64,000 bases of DNA from Cladopsammia gracilis (GCA_022457155.1 JAJGOT010000123.1:1196501-1260500); one strand, 5' to 3'; counted from the first letter of the stretch, positions 1-10,761 are shown. Notes: a model not told the origin generated them from the sequence alone. Made by a program: numbers and translations.

Positions 1-249
1 CCGCTGGTCCAAACCTGATTTTGGAGTATCCATTCTAGTCACAACCCTTTATAAAAGCCTAAAAGGTATCTTTCTTTCCCGAACCGATAAATGACTTTCA
101 ATCCTTTATCTTTTCGGTCTCATCTTTTGAGTTATCCGTTTAATATAAACGAAGCTAAACGAAAGTAAAAGCTTTCACTTTATATCTGCTATTACAGAAT
201 GAAAAGTCACGATCGACTGTTTCCTGCTTGCAACTTACCCGGACTTTTT
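1..249. other. No recognisable feature
   Basis: AT-rich sequence with no convincing exon, promoter or repeat on either strand. It could be intron or intergenic sequence of gene A or its neighbour. Confidence 0.5.
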
Positions 250-478
250 AAGCGCCGCCGTTGAATTTTGTGCGCTTCTAGCCGCTAGAAATATATTTTG
301 TAGCTTAAAAAAAGTAAACACGCGAATGTTTGTGAACAAGCGCCGTTTAATGATGTTCGCTTCGCAGTTATCCGCTACAAATAAATAATAGTAAACATTT
401 TGACACAAATGTTTGTGAACAAGCGCCGTTGAATGATGTTTGCTTCGCAATTATCCGCTAGAAATAATGAAATTGTTG
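250..478. repeat. Short tandem repeat, three diverged units
   Basis: Three units of about 83-88 bp begin with AAGCGCCG at 250, 338 and 421. Units 2 and 3 are close copies sharing ATGTTTGTGAACAAGCGCCG across their junctions; unit 1 is more diverged. The short minus-strand ORFs here repeat the same peptide because of the array and are not genes. Confidence 0.75.
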
Positions 479-699
479 CGTTCTGCGGTTCAGTCTGATG
501 ATGTTTACGACGAACGTGAAATTTGATCGGGGGAAGAAATTTATCACGTGCTAGGCAACCGCAAGAAAAGCCGAAATTCACTCCTTTGCTTCAAAGCGCT
601 GATAATTTTATATATTTATTAGGAGATAGTCTTTGCATTTTCATAAGTAATAAAGATTGGAAGAGATTTTGATTCACAAGTATTCACAAAGAAAAATAA

Positions 700-950
700 T
701 ATTCGGTGACCGGAAGTGAAGGGACTTTCATACGTCGCAACGAAAACAAGATACCGCTGGGAGTCCGCGGACGAGTTTCCTGTCACGTCCGCCATTTTGA
801 CGATGCTTCGTTCAAAAACACTTCGTTCTTCGCCGGGATAACTTGCAGCGCTAGCAAACTCAGAGCAAAAACAGAAACATTAAAGCTTATAATGTCAACT
901 TCATCTCAATGGACAGGAGCTCTGATTTTTTTTTAAACAGCGTACGTAAG
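700..950 (+). promoter_or_regulatory. Promoter-like CpG segment ending in a strong splice donor
   Basis: A locally CpG-rich segment holds an ETS-type site ACCGGAAGTG (709-718) and a YY1-like GCCATTTTG (791-799), a common pairing in metazoan housekeeping promoters. It is followed by a consensus donor, GTAAGTATT, at 946. The only ATG before the donor (892) meets a stop at 934-936, so any exon here would be 5'-untranslated. It could be the promoter and untranslated first exon of gene A (next recognised acceptor 4378), but the gene A p20 exon has no suitable start codon, so at least one coding exon would still be missing. This is inference from motifs only. Confidence 0.3.
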
Positions 951-989
951 TATTGCGCCGTGCTTTTCGTGATTCATCACCCTCTGGAA

Positions 990-2271
990 CACAGGCTTCC
1001 CAAGCTACATACGTGGTGTATGCGACAGCTTGTGTATACAGAGAAATGTATGGGAAAATCACGGATTCTCTAAAATTGGGTAAATAACTATCTATTTTGA
1101 AATAAAGTTTACCTACCTCAAATGTGCTGTTTACTTGCGTCTTGTACCGAATTTGAAGCCATTCCGACGCCATTTAGCGAAGTTATTCGAAGTCGTTGTC
1201 TCCCCTTCTAAAAAGAAGGAAAGGCAGACCACTGCATCGATCGCTGGCCAGAGGTCACTCCACAAATCGCTCTCTCCTCAAAAGGAAAAGTCCCGAATCG
1301 CAATAAAACCAACAGTTCCATAGAGCCCAATAAATTTCACTCCACATACGTGCGCTTCGGCGGTCGAAAGACTCGTAAAGAACGAGATATTTTGCTTTAA
1401 ATTCGCCTATTCGGCTTTCCAGATATGCTTGTGACCGACCTGGCGGCAACGGTCGTTGCGCAACGACACGTATCTGGTTTCATCCTCAACTCTGATTGGT
1501 CCATTTGAACCAAGTCACGCGCTAAACGTAAAAACGTAAACAGAAAAAGAGGGTCGCCTGTGTCTGAAAAAGATGATGCACTTTATGCGAAATGGAAGCT
1601 TTGGCTGATTTCTCATTACCAGTTTAAGTACGAATCGACAACGGCCATCAGAAGAATAGTTCAACATTCGGAGTCCTAGTGTGACACTTGATTCGTGACA
1701 AAATGTACCTTTCCTTCCGGTGGAGGGTCGTGTTGTCAGCGCGTGACTTGGTTCAAATGGACCAATCAGAGTTGAGGATGAAACCAGATACGTGTCGTTG
1801 CGCAACGACCGTTGCCGCCAGGTCGGTCACAAGCATATCTGGAAAGCCGAATAGGCGAATTTAAAGCAAAATATCTCGTTCTTTACGAGTCTTTCGACCG
1901 CCGAAGCGCGCGTATGTGGAGTGAAATTTATTGGGCTCTATGGAACTGTTGGTTTTATTGCGATTCGGGACTTTTCCTTTTGAGGAGAGAGCGATTTGTG
2001 GAGTGACCTCTGGCCAGCGATCGATGCAGTGGTCTGCCTTTCCTTCTTTTTAGAAGGGGAGACAACGACTTTGAATAACTTCGCTAAATGGCGTCGGAAT
2101 GGCTTCAAATTCGGTACAAGACGCAAGTAAACAGCACATTTGAGGTAGGTAAACTTTATTTCAAAATAGATAGTTATTTACCCAATTTTAGAGAATCCGT
2201 GATTTTCCCATACATTTCTCTGTATACACAAGCTGTCGCATACACCACGTATGTAGCTTGGGAAGCCTGTG
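990..2271. mobile_element. Foldback (long-inverted-repeat) DNA element with 7-bp TSD
   Basis: The two arms (990-1523 and 1738-2271, about 534 bp each) are almost exact reverse complements around a loop of about 214 bp. The ends read CACAGGCTTCCC at the left and GGGAAGCCTGTG at the right, and each is flanked outside by TCTGGAA (983-989 and 2272-2278), which fits a 7-bp target-site duplication. The same peptide can be read divergently from both arms, which is a consequence of the palindrome. There is no transposase, so the element is non-autonomous; its superfamily is not assigned. Confidence 0.85.
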
Positions 2272-2280
2272 TCTGGAAAA

Positions 2281-2376
2281 GAAGCTTCTCGTGAACCCCT
2301 CCAACCCCTCGGAAATTTCTGCCTTTCAACCCCCCCTCCCCCTCGGAATTTCCAACTGTCTTCCGTGGGGGGGGGG

Positions 2377-2408
<32 letters not shown>

Positions 2409-2425
2409 ACATTTGCTACTGGATC
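2281..2425. repeat. MITE half with 20-bp G run
   Basis: The right end carries TATGGATATTTTCTGGAACC followed by ACACA, matching the terminus of the complete element at 7870-8060 and a third end at 21837-21866. An uninterrupted run of 20 G lies at 2367-2386. The left half is missing or diverged. Confidence 0.6.
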
Positions 2426-2451
2426 CAAACTACGAAAAGATCAAACCAATG

Positions 2452-3243
2452 ATGCAGACAATTTAAATATTCATAATATGCTAATTTCCAATCCATTCTC
2501 CCGGCTGAACACTGTCATCATCAACCATTTAATTTACCACTCCATGACAAGCAGGGACTCGCCGCTTTGATACAAGTCATTAATTTTTCGGTCATCGCTT
2601 ATTCAGTGACGGTTGTCTGGAATCTTCCCTGAGTGCTCAGGTTAATCAATTTTTGCCTGATTTAAAAAAAAAATGGCATAAACTGAATTAACAGTCTCAA
2701 CACTGTCAAAATTGCCAATGGCAGAGACATGGTTCCATAAACATCCTGCTCCATGCAGCTGTAATGCGAAGTGAATGGATGCTAAAGTCACAGCCTTGAC
2801 CAAGACAAACTTCAAATCTCTACAAGTTGAATAGCTTTCTTTTTAAGCTTCGATTCTCTGCTAAGCTTGGATCTACAAAATTAATGGTTTCCTGTGGTGT
2901 TCTCTTGTAGAATTTGACCTTTAGTGGTTGGAATGTTGTTTGACCTCTCGTCCATTGCACGTGGCACTGATTTAAAATCAGTGTACCCTAAAATCCTTGT
3001 GTCCATAGAAAACTAAATGTTTGATACCGTTTTAAAACCATCATTGAATAACCGATAATCGTTAATAATCGACTAGTCTTGTAAGCAGCGAGTTCCTGCT
3101 TGCTGTAATCAGTGGAGTGGTAAATTATCAGTAAAATTATCGTACAACCCAAATGGCGGTGATGAGTTGAAGTTGTTCACGGTCTTCAGGGAGAATGGAT
3201 TAGGAATTAGCATATCATGAATTATTAAATTATCTGGCAAAAC
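2452..3243. repeat. Diverged inverted-repeat pair
   Basis: The sequence at 2452-2607 recurs in reverse complement at 3045-3243 with moderate divergence (for example CATATGCTAATT..CCAATCCATTCTCCC in both). The spacer of about 440 bp has no recognisable content. This is probably an old inverted-repeat element; no target-site duplication was found. Confidence 0.6.
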
Positions 3244-3914
3244 CATTCTTTCAACCGCAGAGGCAATTTCCACTAGCAAAGTTTTTAAATATCCGCTTAC
3301 TGAAACTCCATGTTCCTGCAAATATTGTTTAAGTTCTGCCGCATAATTTGGTATTAAAATAGCTCTTTTTCTTCTGCTTTGACATTTTGAACCTAGAACT
3401 ATTTGAGTTTCAAATAGGAGAAATATATACTAAAAGGAACTTGAAATTGGGACTTGTTGTTTGTACACTTGTAGTATGTGGCTCAGAACGGATTTCTGAA
3501 CTTTTGGCGGTTTGTTTACATCAAAATTCAAGTGACACTACACATGAAATCTAGAACCAAAATGGTGAATTGATTTTGATCATGGGATTGATGTTATTGT
3601 TGAGTGTCTTGGTAAAGATTGTTAAAATGGATGATCTCCAAGGATTCTTGCATATCCTTGAAAGATTAGACTGTTCATGTGACAGTCTCTATTTTTCTGT
3701 TCAATCAGCCAAGGTTGATGGCTAGTTTGAGCTGCCACCATTTTGTTTTTTTTGTGGCGAGCACAAACTAGGGAGAGTACAAAACTCCCATGGAGACATT
3801 CTTTTTCTTTCTTTCTTGACTCATACAGTCCAGAGGAAAAGGGACAAATGGGACTCATAGGTCCCATGCAAGGTGCCATCCCTTCCCAATCCCATAACCC
3901 GCAAGGTTGACCAC
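3244..3914. other. No gene seen
   Basis: There is no supported exon. A minus-strand reading frame near 3622-3981 runs into the SINE and has no protein character. Confidence 0.4.
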
Positions 3915-4204
3915 ACCCCCGGGGTCTACGCCCCCTACTCTTTTTGACGAACAGTGATGTGGGATCTTTAACGTCCCACAAGAAAAGATCGGAGAGTGCT
4001 TTGAGACGGGGCCTATGGTTTATTTGTCCTTATCCAAGAAGACTAGAATGTCATACCATTTACAGATGTCATAATATATTACAAATGCGGCACATTCTCC
4101 TTAGTTCTCGTTATTTTAAGACCCTGAGTGTTGGTCCGGCCGAGGTTTGAACCAGCGACCTCCCGCTCAGCAGGCTGGAGCTCTACCTCTGAGTTAACCG
4201 GGCT
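3915..4204 (-). mobile_element. tRNA-derived SINE, reverse orientation
   Basis: Read on the minus strand, the 5' end has a tRNA-like A box (TAACTCAGAGGTAGAGC, complement of 4180-4196) and a B box (GGTTCAAACCT, complement of 4143-4153), which are RNA polymerase III internal promoter elements. The downstream body includes the complement of GTGGGATCTTTAACGTCCCA, which I recognise from SINEs common in anthozoan genomes. The 3' limit near 3915 is approximate. The body and context argue against a tRNA gene. It lies about 175 bp upstream of the gene A p20 exon. Confidence 0.75.
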
Positions 4205-4378
4205 AATTCGCTAATTTGTTGGGGAGACAAGGCAGAAAAAATAGGGAGACTAACATCTTTACTCCATCTTGTGTTCGAGGGGTGTGTTCTAACTTTGATG
4301 TCCTCACTAATTAGATTATCTAGTAAGAAAGGAAGATAATTCCCAACAGTATTGTTTCTTGATTTTGTTTTCTTTCAG

Positions 4379-4974
4379 AAACTCTTAAGTTGTCAAATTA
4401 TCCAATAAGTAGCTATCCACGTGGAATTTGCCTCATTATCAACAACTTGTGTTATGACGAAGAAAGCAAGAACCGTTATGGTGGTGAGAAAGATGAGGAG
4501 GCACTTGGAGAACTATTTGGTGAGGAACTAAACTTTGACATACATGTTAAAAATGATCTGGAGAATTTGGAAATGCAGAGAGTAGCAGAGGAATTTGCCG
4601 CTAAAGACCACAGTGAATATGATGCATTTGTTTGCATCATAATGTCCCATGGTAGAGAGCATGACTTTATTGAAGGTGTCAAAGGACGAAAGATCAGTAT
4701 TGAAGATCTGATGTCAGAATTCAGACCTAAAAAATGCCCAACATTGGTTGAAAAGCCAAAAGTATTTATAATTCAGGCTTGTAGAGGCCCTGAAGAAGAT
4801 GAAAGCATGCAATTCACCAGTGAGTGCACTGACAGTATCAGGGCTGGATTTTTTACTGACTCCAGTGCTTCTAGAAGTGTTACCCCACAAGAAAGCGACT
4901 TCTTGCTAGCATTTTCAACTGTACCTGGATATGTGTCTTATAGGACACCAGAATCTGGCTCTCTGTTCATTCAA
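4379..4974 (+). CDS. Caspase gene A, large-subunit (p20) exon
   Basis: This is a caspase (peptidase C14) catalytic exon. Caspases are cytosolic cysteine proteases that cut after Asp in apoptosis and related signalling. The acceptor TTTTCTTTCAG ends at 4378 and the donor GTAAGT starts at 4975. The exon starts two bases into a codon and ends in phase 0. Visible features are the fold start YPRGICLIINN, an Arg in RYGGEKD in the place of the P1-Asp-binding Arg, the catalytic His in SHG (4648-4650), the active-site pentapeptide QACRG with Cys at 4780-4782, an acidic intersubunit linker, and SYRT before SGSLFIQ. The reading frame opens without a usable ATG, so upstream exon(s) must exist; none was recognised, so no prodomain can be named. 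It joins exon 10354-10494 in phase. It is a paralogue of gene B with identical exon boundaries. Confidence 0.92.
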
Positions 4975-5145
4975 GTAAGTATGCTGTTGTTAATAAATGA
5001 CAGTGGAACATCCACTAATGGCTGTCTTTCCACAATGACCACATCCCTCTACTGAAACCTCTTACTGAAATCTACCCAATATCGTCATCTCTCTACTACA
5101 TTGGTAGGAAAATTCTCTCTTGAGGGTGAAAAGCATTTGCCATAC

Positions 5146-5260
5146 AGCTATTTCAATTAATGTTGTCAAATGAAAGTTAATTTAAGCCAACAAGCCAAGA
5201 CCGCAAGGTGGTGTGGGATTCGTATGCATAAATTCACAAAATAACAATTAAGATAGCTTT
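5146..5260. repeat. Partial copy of the ACAGCTATTTCAATTAA MITE
   Basis: It shares ACAGCTATTTCAATTAA and GACCGCAAGGTGGTGTGGG with the complete palindromic element at 53909-54070, with more divergence. Only one end is clear. Confidence 0.6.
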
Positions 5261-5299
5261 AGCAACCACAACAATAACACCAAGGATTCGCTCCATTTT

Positions 5300-5772
5300 A
5301 CACGACTTTGTAGCTGCTCCAATTTGTTTTAGTTTGTCTCTGACTGGATTGTTCAGGAGCTTAATTTGCAGGAACGGCTTTTTAGTTGAAATAGAGAAAG
5401 GAAAATTAACTGTCCTGTGTTCATGTTTTCCACAAAACCTATAACTTGATCATTTGGCGTTGTTGTTTTGCAGTACGTGAACAGTGAAGAAACGTACCAA
5501 AATGTAAAACACATGTGCAGAGGCATTGTTTTTATTAATTAAACATATTGTTTTGTGCGGCGTTCTCACTACCAGAACTTACCTCCGCTGCATGTCGTGG
5601 CTGCTTAAGCTCCCTAATGCTTTTATCTCCCCACACTGTGAAATAAAGGAATGCTTTGAAGGCAATAGGATTTGTCTGTTTTTGTTTCCCTCTTTTAAAA
5701 AAGGAGACAAACGTCTTTAGCACTGACGCCCATTTTCCGTTGTGCCTGTACTGACAACACGAATCTAGGATG
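5300..5772. repeat. Interspersed repeat, related to 52550-53300
   Basis: Two blocks match the 3' cluster in the same order: CTCCAATTTGTTTTAGTTTG and GACTGGATTGTTCAGGAGCTT near 5310-5365 match 52556-52605, and 5610-5770 (ATGCTTTTATCTCCCCACACTGT onward in part) matches 53152-53290. The middle differs. The short ORFs on both strands are not supported as genes. Confidence 0.65.
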
Positions 5773-5784
5773 GCTATTTACAAC

Positions 5785-5870
5785 TGCTTATGGTGGCTTG
5801 ACTGGGTTTTTGAGTGATATGATACCTTTTAACTTTGAGAAACATGTGTATCACCATAAAGGATCCAACA
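5785..5870. repeat. Short repeat, inverted copy at 8825-8928
   Basis: GGGTTTTTGAGTGATATGAT and the following AACTTTGAGAAAC recur in reverse complement around 8870-8915. This is probably debris of an older element split between the two positions. Confidence 0.6.
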
Positions 5871-7082
5871 GAAAATCGATTGCCACAGCTGTACTGGAGA
5901 AAGATTAAAGTTTCAGATGAGGTAAGTTTTATCAAAATCAGAGTTGCCATATAGTAACATTATGACATCATTCCCTATTTTACATAATACCGAATTACTT
6001 GTCATCGAGAGATAATTTTGGAAAACGCTCTCTCTGGATCTTTGACCTGACGTACTTGTCCTAGGGTCTGCAAAATTTTAAGAATTTCTATGGAAGCATT
6101 TTCAAGAAAATTTTGAGTGAAGTTTTAAGGTGTTTAAATATAACCAAAAACAAAACAATTTTGAAATATTATTTAAAATTATGTCTACAAGGCTTGATGA
6201 AATAATATTTTGGTCTTAAATGAATTTTATACCATCCAAATACCTTGAGTGAAAATCTCAAGGAAATCGCTCTGTTTGAATTTCTGAAATATTGGCTTGA
6301 ATATGAAATGACCTGGAGTTATTCAGGGTTTTCATTAAGAATTGTAGTTGCAGGAAAATAGTGTAAAGTAACAGGAGAATATAATATAAAAGAACAAAGA
6401 CAGCTATATATTGCCATCAAAATTTAGCTGGAGAATTCTGCATAGTAATTGCGGAGAATTCTCCGATCTCCAATGCCTTTAGAATGAACACCCTGGTTAT
6501 TTCGCTTTTATGTAAAAAATTGACCCTACACTTATTAAAATAGTCACAAATTAAAAAGTGATCAATGATTTTTTTTTAAAACTTAGTCCTCATGAAGATT
6601 AATTACTCATGCGCGTAGCGGCATGAGTTATAAAATGGCCTCGGTTTTTCTTCTTTTTTTTTTTTTGGTGTCACGATTTTGCATGCAAATTTATGCACGC
6701 ATATTTTAAATTGTGCTCTTCCGGTTCATAATATGCCATTTACACTTCCTGTTTAGTGACTTCCGGCTACTTTCACTTCCGGTAAAACAGCGTTACTGAA
6801 GCGTCACGACAGCGTCTCCTACAACCCTACTTACACAACTAATGTTCACGTTAGGTATATATAAGACGTAGAAGAATCATTGGCTTCATTGTGGTACAGC
6901 CTTCATTTACAAAACATTCAATAGTAAACAACGTGGTTTGCAGGAACGATGACTGAATGAAAGGACAAACTCTTCTCCATGTCGGACATCTTCTTATCGT
7001 TTATATATATATACTGTATTATAAAACTTTCTTACGCATGCGCATGAGTATAGGCTGCTTGCAGCCTCTTGTTAATGTTTAA

Positions 7083-8185
7083 CCCATTGACACCTAAACT
7101 GCCCGTAACCGCCCGTACAAGACTCCACTGCTTTAAAAAATTGCAACTTTATCAATCGTGCGAACATTGCCTTAACTAGCAGTTGTGAGCATTAACTAGA
7201 AAGTCTTTCAAATTGAGATACCCAATAAACACAAAAAAAGTCAGCGATTTTTGCAGAATAACAAAAATTACCGTTTTTAACGTCATAGAAAAACAACAAA
7301 AATCACATTTTTGCCTTTAGTTTTTTTTATTCAAATCATCGTGGCAAACCCAAAAGTCAACATTTACAGCAAAATTCAGTCCTAGTCCTAGCTTAGCAGT
7401 GAAATTTTTTGCTCTTATTCGTTGCTCGGGCTGAGCTACAGCTTCTTATTCTAGTGCATACTCACCTGCCTCGATTTTCAACATCACCACCGCACTGCAT
7501 GCTGGGAAATAACAAGATTTTTTGACAGCGTTCCCCCCATCCTCCACAAATTTCCTTTTTGTACTAAGTCCACAGCCGCTCCGACCCACCGCCGAAATTT
7601 CACGCTTGTTGTGTTCTTCCAAAATATGCCAGGGTAGGTCAAGAAATCCATCCACAGTCGAGTCCCAAAGCTACTTAGTTTCGTGGCGGCCAGTTTTCCA
7701 GTTCAACGAGCAGCGAGCCAAATTCTTAAACAAAGTACAACACCTAATCCGGTTCATTGAGAAAGTGGACTCTGAACTACCTTCAAGCTGAATGATGTTC
7801 ATCAGGCAGCTACTAAAGATGAAAAATGGCTGTGAACTTACCAAAAATCGGAGAAACATGATATGCCAATGTGTAGTTCCAGAAAAAATCCATACCCACC
7901 CCATGGAAGGTCATTGGAAATTCCTAGGGGGAGGGGGGTCTTAAAAGCCAACATTTTAGAAGCAATGTATGAAGCTAAACTGGAATTTCCTGGGGGGACG
8001 GGGGGTGCTAAACAAAAAACCTTCCGTGGGGGGAGTATGGATATTTTCTGGAACTGCACAATGTCACAATGACATTTCCAGTAAACTCAAGCCTTCAGTG
8101 TTTTAGAACAGCAGCACTTTCAATGGTAACTCCAAATATGAAGTCACGAAATCCTATGGGGTGTGTGTATGCAGGTGTCAATGGG
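7083..8185. mobile_element. TTAA-flanked DNA element (piggyBac-like, non-autonomous)
   Basis: The ends CCCATTGACACC (7083) and GGTGTCAATGGG (8174-8185) are perfect inverted repeats, each flanked by TTAA (7079-7082, 8186-8189). A TTAA duplication with a CCC start is the hallmark of the piggyBac superfamily; Kolobok also uses TTAA. The 1,103-bp element has no intact transposase. A second element (7870-8060) sits inside it. A one-ended relative begins near 46501. Non-repeat interior sequence (about 7440-7860) could be captured host DNA, but no product was recognised. Confidence 0.8.
7870..8060. mobile_element. Nested palindromic MITE (TGTGTAGTTCCAG family)
   Basis: The left end, TGTGTAGTTCCAGAAAAAAT followed by CCATACCC, and the right end, GTATGGATATTTTCTGGAAC followed by TGCACA, are inverted. 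The 191-bp element has G/C-rich shoulders. Other ends of the family are at 2395-2425 and 21837-21866. The target-site duplication is unclear. It is inserted within the 7083-8185 element, so it is the younger of the two. Confidence 0.8.
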
Positions 8186-8267
8186 TTAATACAATCTCCA
8201 AGTTTCAAATTCACTGAAACATTCTAAGGCTGTCAATTTTTAGTGCCAACTCAGGAAAATATTGAGC

Positions 8268-8483
8268 TGATTTTCGCGCTTGTGGCTTGTTGCTTCATTA
8301 TGCATCTCCATTGTATCAAATCGCTGTGAAATTGTAACTTTCAGTACATCATGAATTCATGTAACACTTAAAACAAAGCAATGAAGTGTTTATGATTCAT
8401 CATGTACTGAAATTTACAATTGCATGGCGATTTGAGACAATGGAGATGCATAATGAGAGCAACAAACCACTAGCAGGAAAATC
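8268..8483. mobile_element. Palindromic MITE
   Basis: The arms pair over about 95 bp: TTATGCATCTCCATTGT.. (about 8298) with its complement ACAATGGAGATGCATAA (about 8441-8457), and TTCAGTACATCATGAATTCATG with CATGATGAATCATAAACAC-like sequence at the centre. No coding capacity or clear target duplication was seen. Confidence 0.75.
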
Positions 8484-8510
8484 AACACAACAAGTAATGT
8501 TAGGTAGAAC

Positions 8511-8769
8511 CAGAAACCCATAAGTTGGTTGAAACGTGTAACACGCTCTCACAGTTCCCGAATATTCATGTTTTGCTTAGTACCATATTTGGAAACCCCC
8601 GGTCCCTCGTGATTGGAAGCATGTTATTCTAGCGAGTTGATTGGTTAATATTTTTATCTCGATTTTCCAAATATGGCTGTAACAACATCTTAGCAAATTG
8701 AATAATCGGAAACTTGTTCTGAAGCATACAAGAGACAGTTGCACGTTTCAACCCACTTATGGGTTTCTG
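8511..8769. mobile_element. MITE with CAGAAACCC ends and 7-bp TSD
   Basis: The left end CAGAAACCCATAAG and the right end CTTATGGGTTTCTG are inverted, with further pairing GTTGAAACGTG / CACGTTTCAAC. GTAGAAC flanks both sides (8504-8510 and 8770-8776), a 7-bp target duplication. A small hairpin of the same motif occurs at 11306-11330. CAG-type ends suggest hAT, but hAT duplications are normally 8 bp, so the superfamily is left open. Confidence 0.8.
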
Positions 8770-9249
8770 GTAGAACATACAGAGAGCATTTTTCAAAATT
8801 ATCTCTTGGTGACAACTTCGGTTTCCATAAAATGTACCCCATCTGCTGGATTGTTTATGGTGGTACACAAGTTTCTCAAAGTTAAAAGGTATCATCACTC
8901 AAAAACCCAGCCAAGCTGCCTTAAAAGTCTTGCTTCTAAAATGGTATTACTCAAGGTCAAACAAGCAGGCACTTGAAAGTCAACCATGTTGAACTTTTGT
9001 GATTGTTACACCAAACACTTAAAGTGAAACGTTTTCAAAATATATTCAGATAGAACTTGACTTTATATTCCACTACTAATGTGTCGCTAATGTGGCAGTT
9101 TCAGGGACATTCATTTGAATATGCAGGTGCTGTAATGTGTTTAAATGTGAATTGGTGTGCAATTCACAAGACTGGTTTGTTAAGTTGTTCTTTTAAGGAA
9201 GCTTGTTGCTTTCAACAGTGTGCCTAAATGATGAAAATATATATATAAA

Positions 9250-9385
9250 AAAAAATGAAGCCATTGACAAAACTCGGATTGGATCAGATCGGATCAACCC
9301 CTCTAGCTCTAGACCTAACCGTTCGTCATTTGGTGAGTTACAGGGGGTTGATCCAATCTGGGTTTTGTCGACGGTCAAAACATGA
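9250..9385. repeat. Imperfect hairpin
   Basis: ATTGACAAAACTCGGATTGG near 9262 pairs imperfectly with CCAATCTGGGTTTTGTCGAC near 9353, with GATCAACCCC / GGGGTTGATC inside. It is likely a small MITE remnant. Confidence 0.5.
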
Positions 9386-10353
9386 CACAATTGATGATAT
9401 GGACAACTTTTAGTTATCTATATGACGCTATTAACAGGCAATACTTTAAGGGTGTTTACAGCTCACTGAAAATAGCCTCAAAAACTCAGTTTTTGCTAAT
9501 TATCTTTAAAACTAATCCAGTGACCTATTAGTTTTTTTCTCAATTTGGAAAACACTGCTAGTTTTCTTTTCTTTTTGGCACAACGAAGTTGGATTCACTG
9601 ATATGCAATTAATAAGGAGATTTGGGATATTAAATCCAAAAATTAATGGGATACAGGTTTTGGGTTTTGAAGTGTCCCCCGATCCATACTGACTGGTTAG
9701 AAATAAAAAGGAATTAACCTTTTTAAGTCGTGAATACGACTTATCGTGGTTACTGGAGAAAAGTCACTTGCTCATTGTAAACTTTATATTAAATTTATAT
9801 TAAATTGTTGATATGCTACACTTTGGTAATAGCATACATGAGAGTAAACCAAGTCCGCCATTACGGTTGTTGTGTTTACGAATGTTCGATGAGATGAAAA
9901 GTCGGTTTGAGAAAACGTTGGGGTTCTTTTACTTGTTATTATTGTTTGGCAAGGATATCTGACATTAATAATGAAGAAAAAGGTAAGTTTGTCCTGTAAT
10001 TTCATTTTCGCTAGTAAACGCATTCCTTTGTGTGAGGCTGACAAACATTGCCGAGCTGAGATTTGCACAGTACTGACTGTAATTCATCTTTAAAGCATTG
10101 TTAATAAAATTCACAGTGGATTTTACCTGCCACGTGTTTGCTATACGCTCTGGAGAATAACCCAGGGCTCCCTCAGCTACACATTAAGCTTTTGGGAAAA
10201 GATATTAGTAAGATGGTTGTTTCATATTCACGACTTGGCTCGCAAGGAGCCTTTGATTTTACCTTGGAGTTTATGGGGACGGGTTATATTATCTATTCAG
10301 GCCATTATTGAATATAACTTCTGTGTGCCTGACACTTGACTTTTATTCATTAG

Positions 10354-10494
10354 ACTCTTGTGGAGGTAATCAAGGAGTATCGCAAAAAGGAACACTTAGC
10401 TGATATGCTGACAATAGTTACCAGACGTGTGGCCGAGACAGGCAGCCAGGTGCCAGCTCCTGTTAGTACCCTGAGGTACAAGCTCTATTTGTGA
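10354..10494 (+). CDS. Caspase gene A, small-subunit (p10) final exon
   Basis: The acceptor TTATTCATTAG ends at 10353. The exon begins in phase 0, runs 46 codons and ends at TGA (10492-10494). The peptide starts TLVEVIKEYRKKEHLADML, continues TIVTRRVAE and ends VPAPVSTLRYKLYL, matching the caspase small-subunit C-terminal helix and strand that pack against p20. It completes gene A as read from 4379, giving about 245 residues within the window. It is about 7 residues shorter than the gene B final exon, the gap falling in the loop before the VPAP segment. An AATAAA lies 88 bp downstream. Confidence 0.9.
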   Translation, partial: TLVEVIKEYRKKEHLADMLTIVTRRVAETGSQVPAPVSTLRYKLYL

Positions 10495-10581
10495 GCTCTC
10501 TCAGAGAAAAGTTACAAGATAGACTTGCTGCAAACATATAGGATGTCGCCATTAAACCTGGCAGTGGTTAAATTTGCGGAA

Positions 10582-10587
10582 AATAAA
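10582..10587 (+). terminator. Polyadenylation signal of gene A
   Basis: A canonical AATAAA lies 88 bp after the gene A stop codon, a typical distance for a short 3' UTR. Confidence 0.6.
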
Positions 10588-10726
10588 ATGCCAGATGGAC
10601 AATATGTTATTTACACAGCCTTAGCAGTGACTGAAGTTAGTAATAATGCCTAGATAACTATTTAGGGTTGTTAAGCACTAATTTGTATAGAAGGTAATTT
10701 TTTAATGGCAGTTTACTTGACTGACT

Positions 10727-10761
<35 letters not shown>

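Larger units (their letters stand above)
4975..10353 (+). other. Gene A p20-p10 intron
   Basis: This 5,379-bp intron joins SLFIQ directly to TLVEV, the usual caspase connection with no residue missing. It carries repeats and MITEs listed separately. 5900-6590 is AT-rich with nothing recognised. 6590-7080 has ATGCGC-containing repeat-like sequence and a short TA run near 7005. 9400-10350 has nothing firm apart from a possible internal start near 9970. Confidence 0.85.

Noticed and set aside
4140..4204. tRNA gene
   Set aside because: Boxes A and B are present on the minus strand, but no cloverleaf closes and a SINE body follows.
4975..5055. Extension of the gene A p20 frame past 4974 to a stop at 5055
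   Set aside because: The consensus donor at 4975 and the clean join to the p10 exon show that this is intron.
5474..5544. Possible alternative gene A exon after an acceptor at 5473, reading YVNSEETYQNVKHMCRGIVF
   Set aside because: The frame follows SLFIQ in phase but has no small-subunit character and stops after 23 codons, whereas 10354-10494 is a perfect p10 match. Most likely a chance acceptor in repeat sequence.
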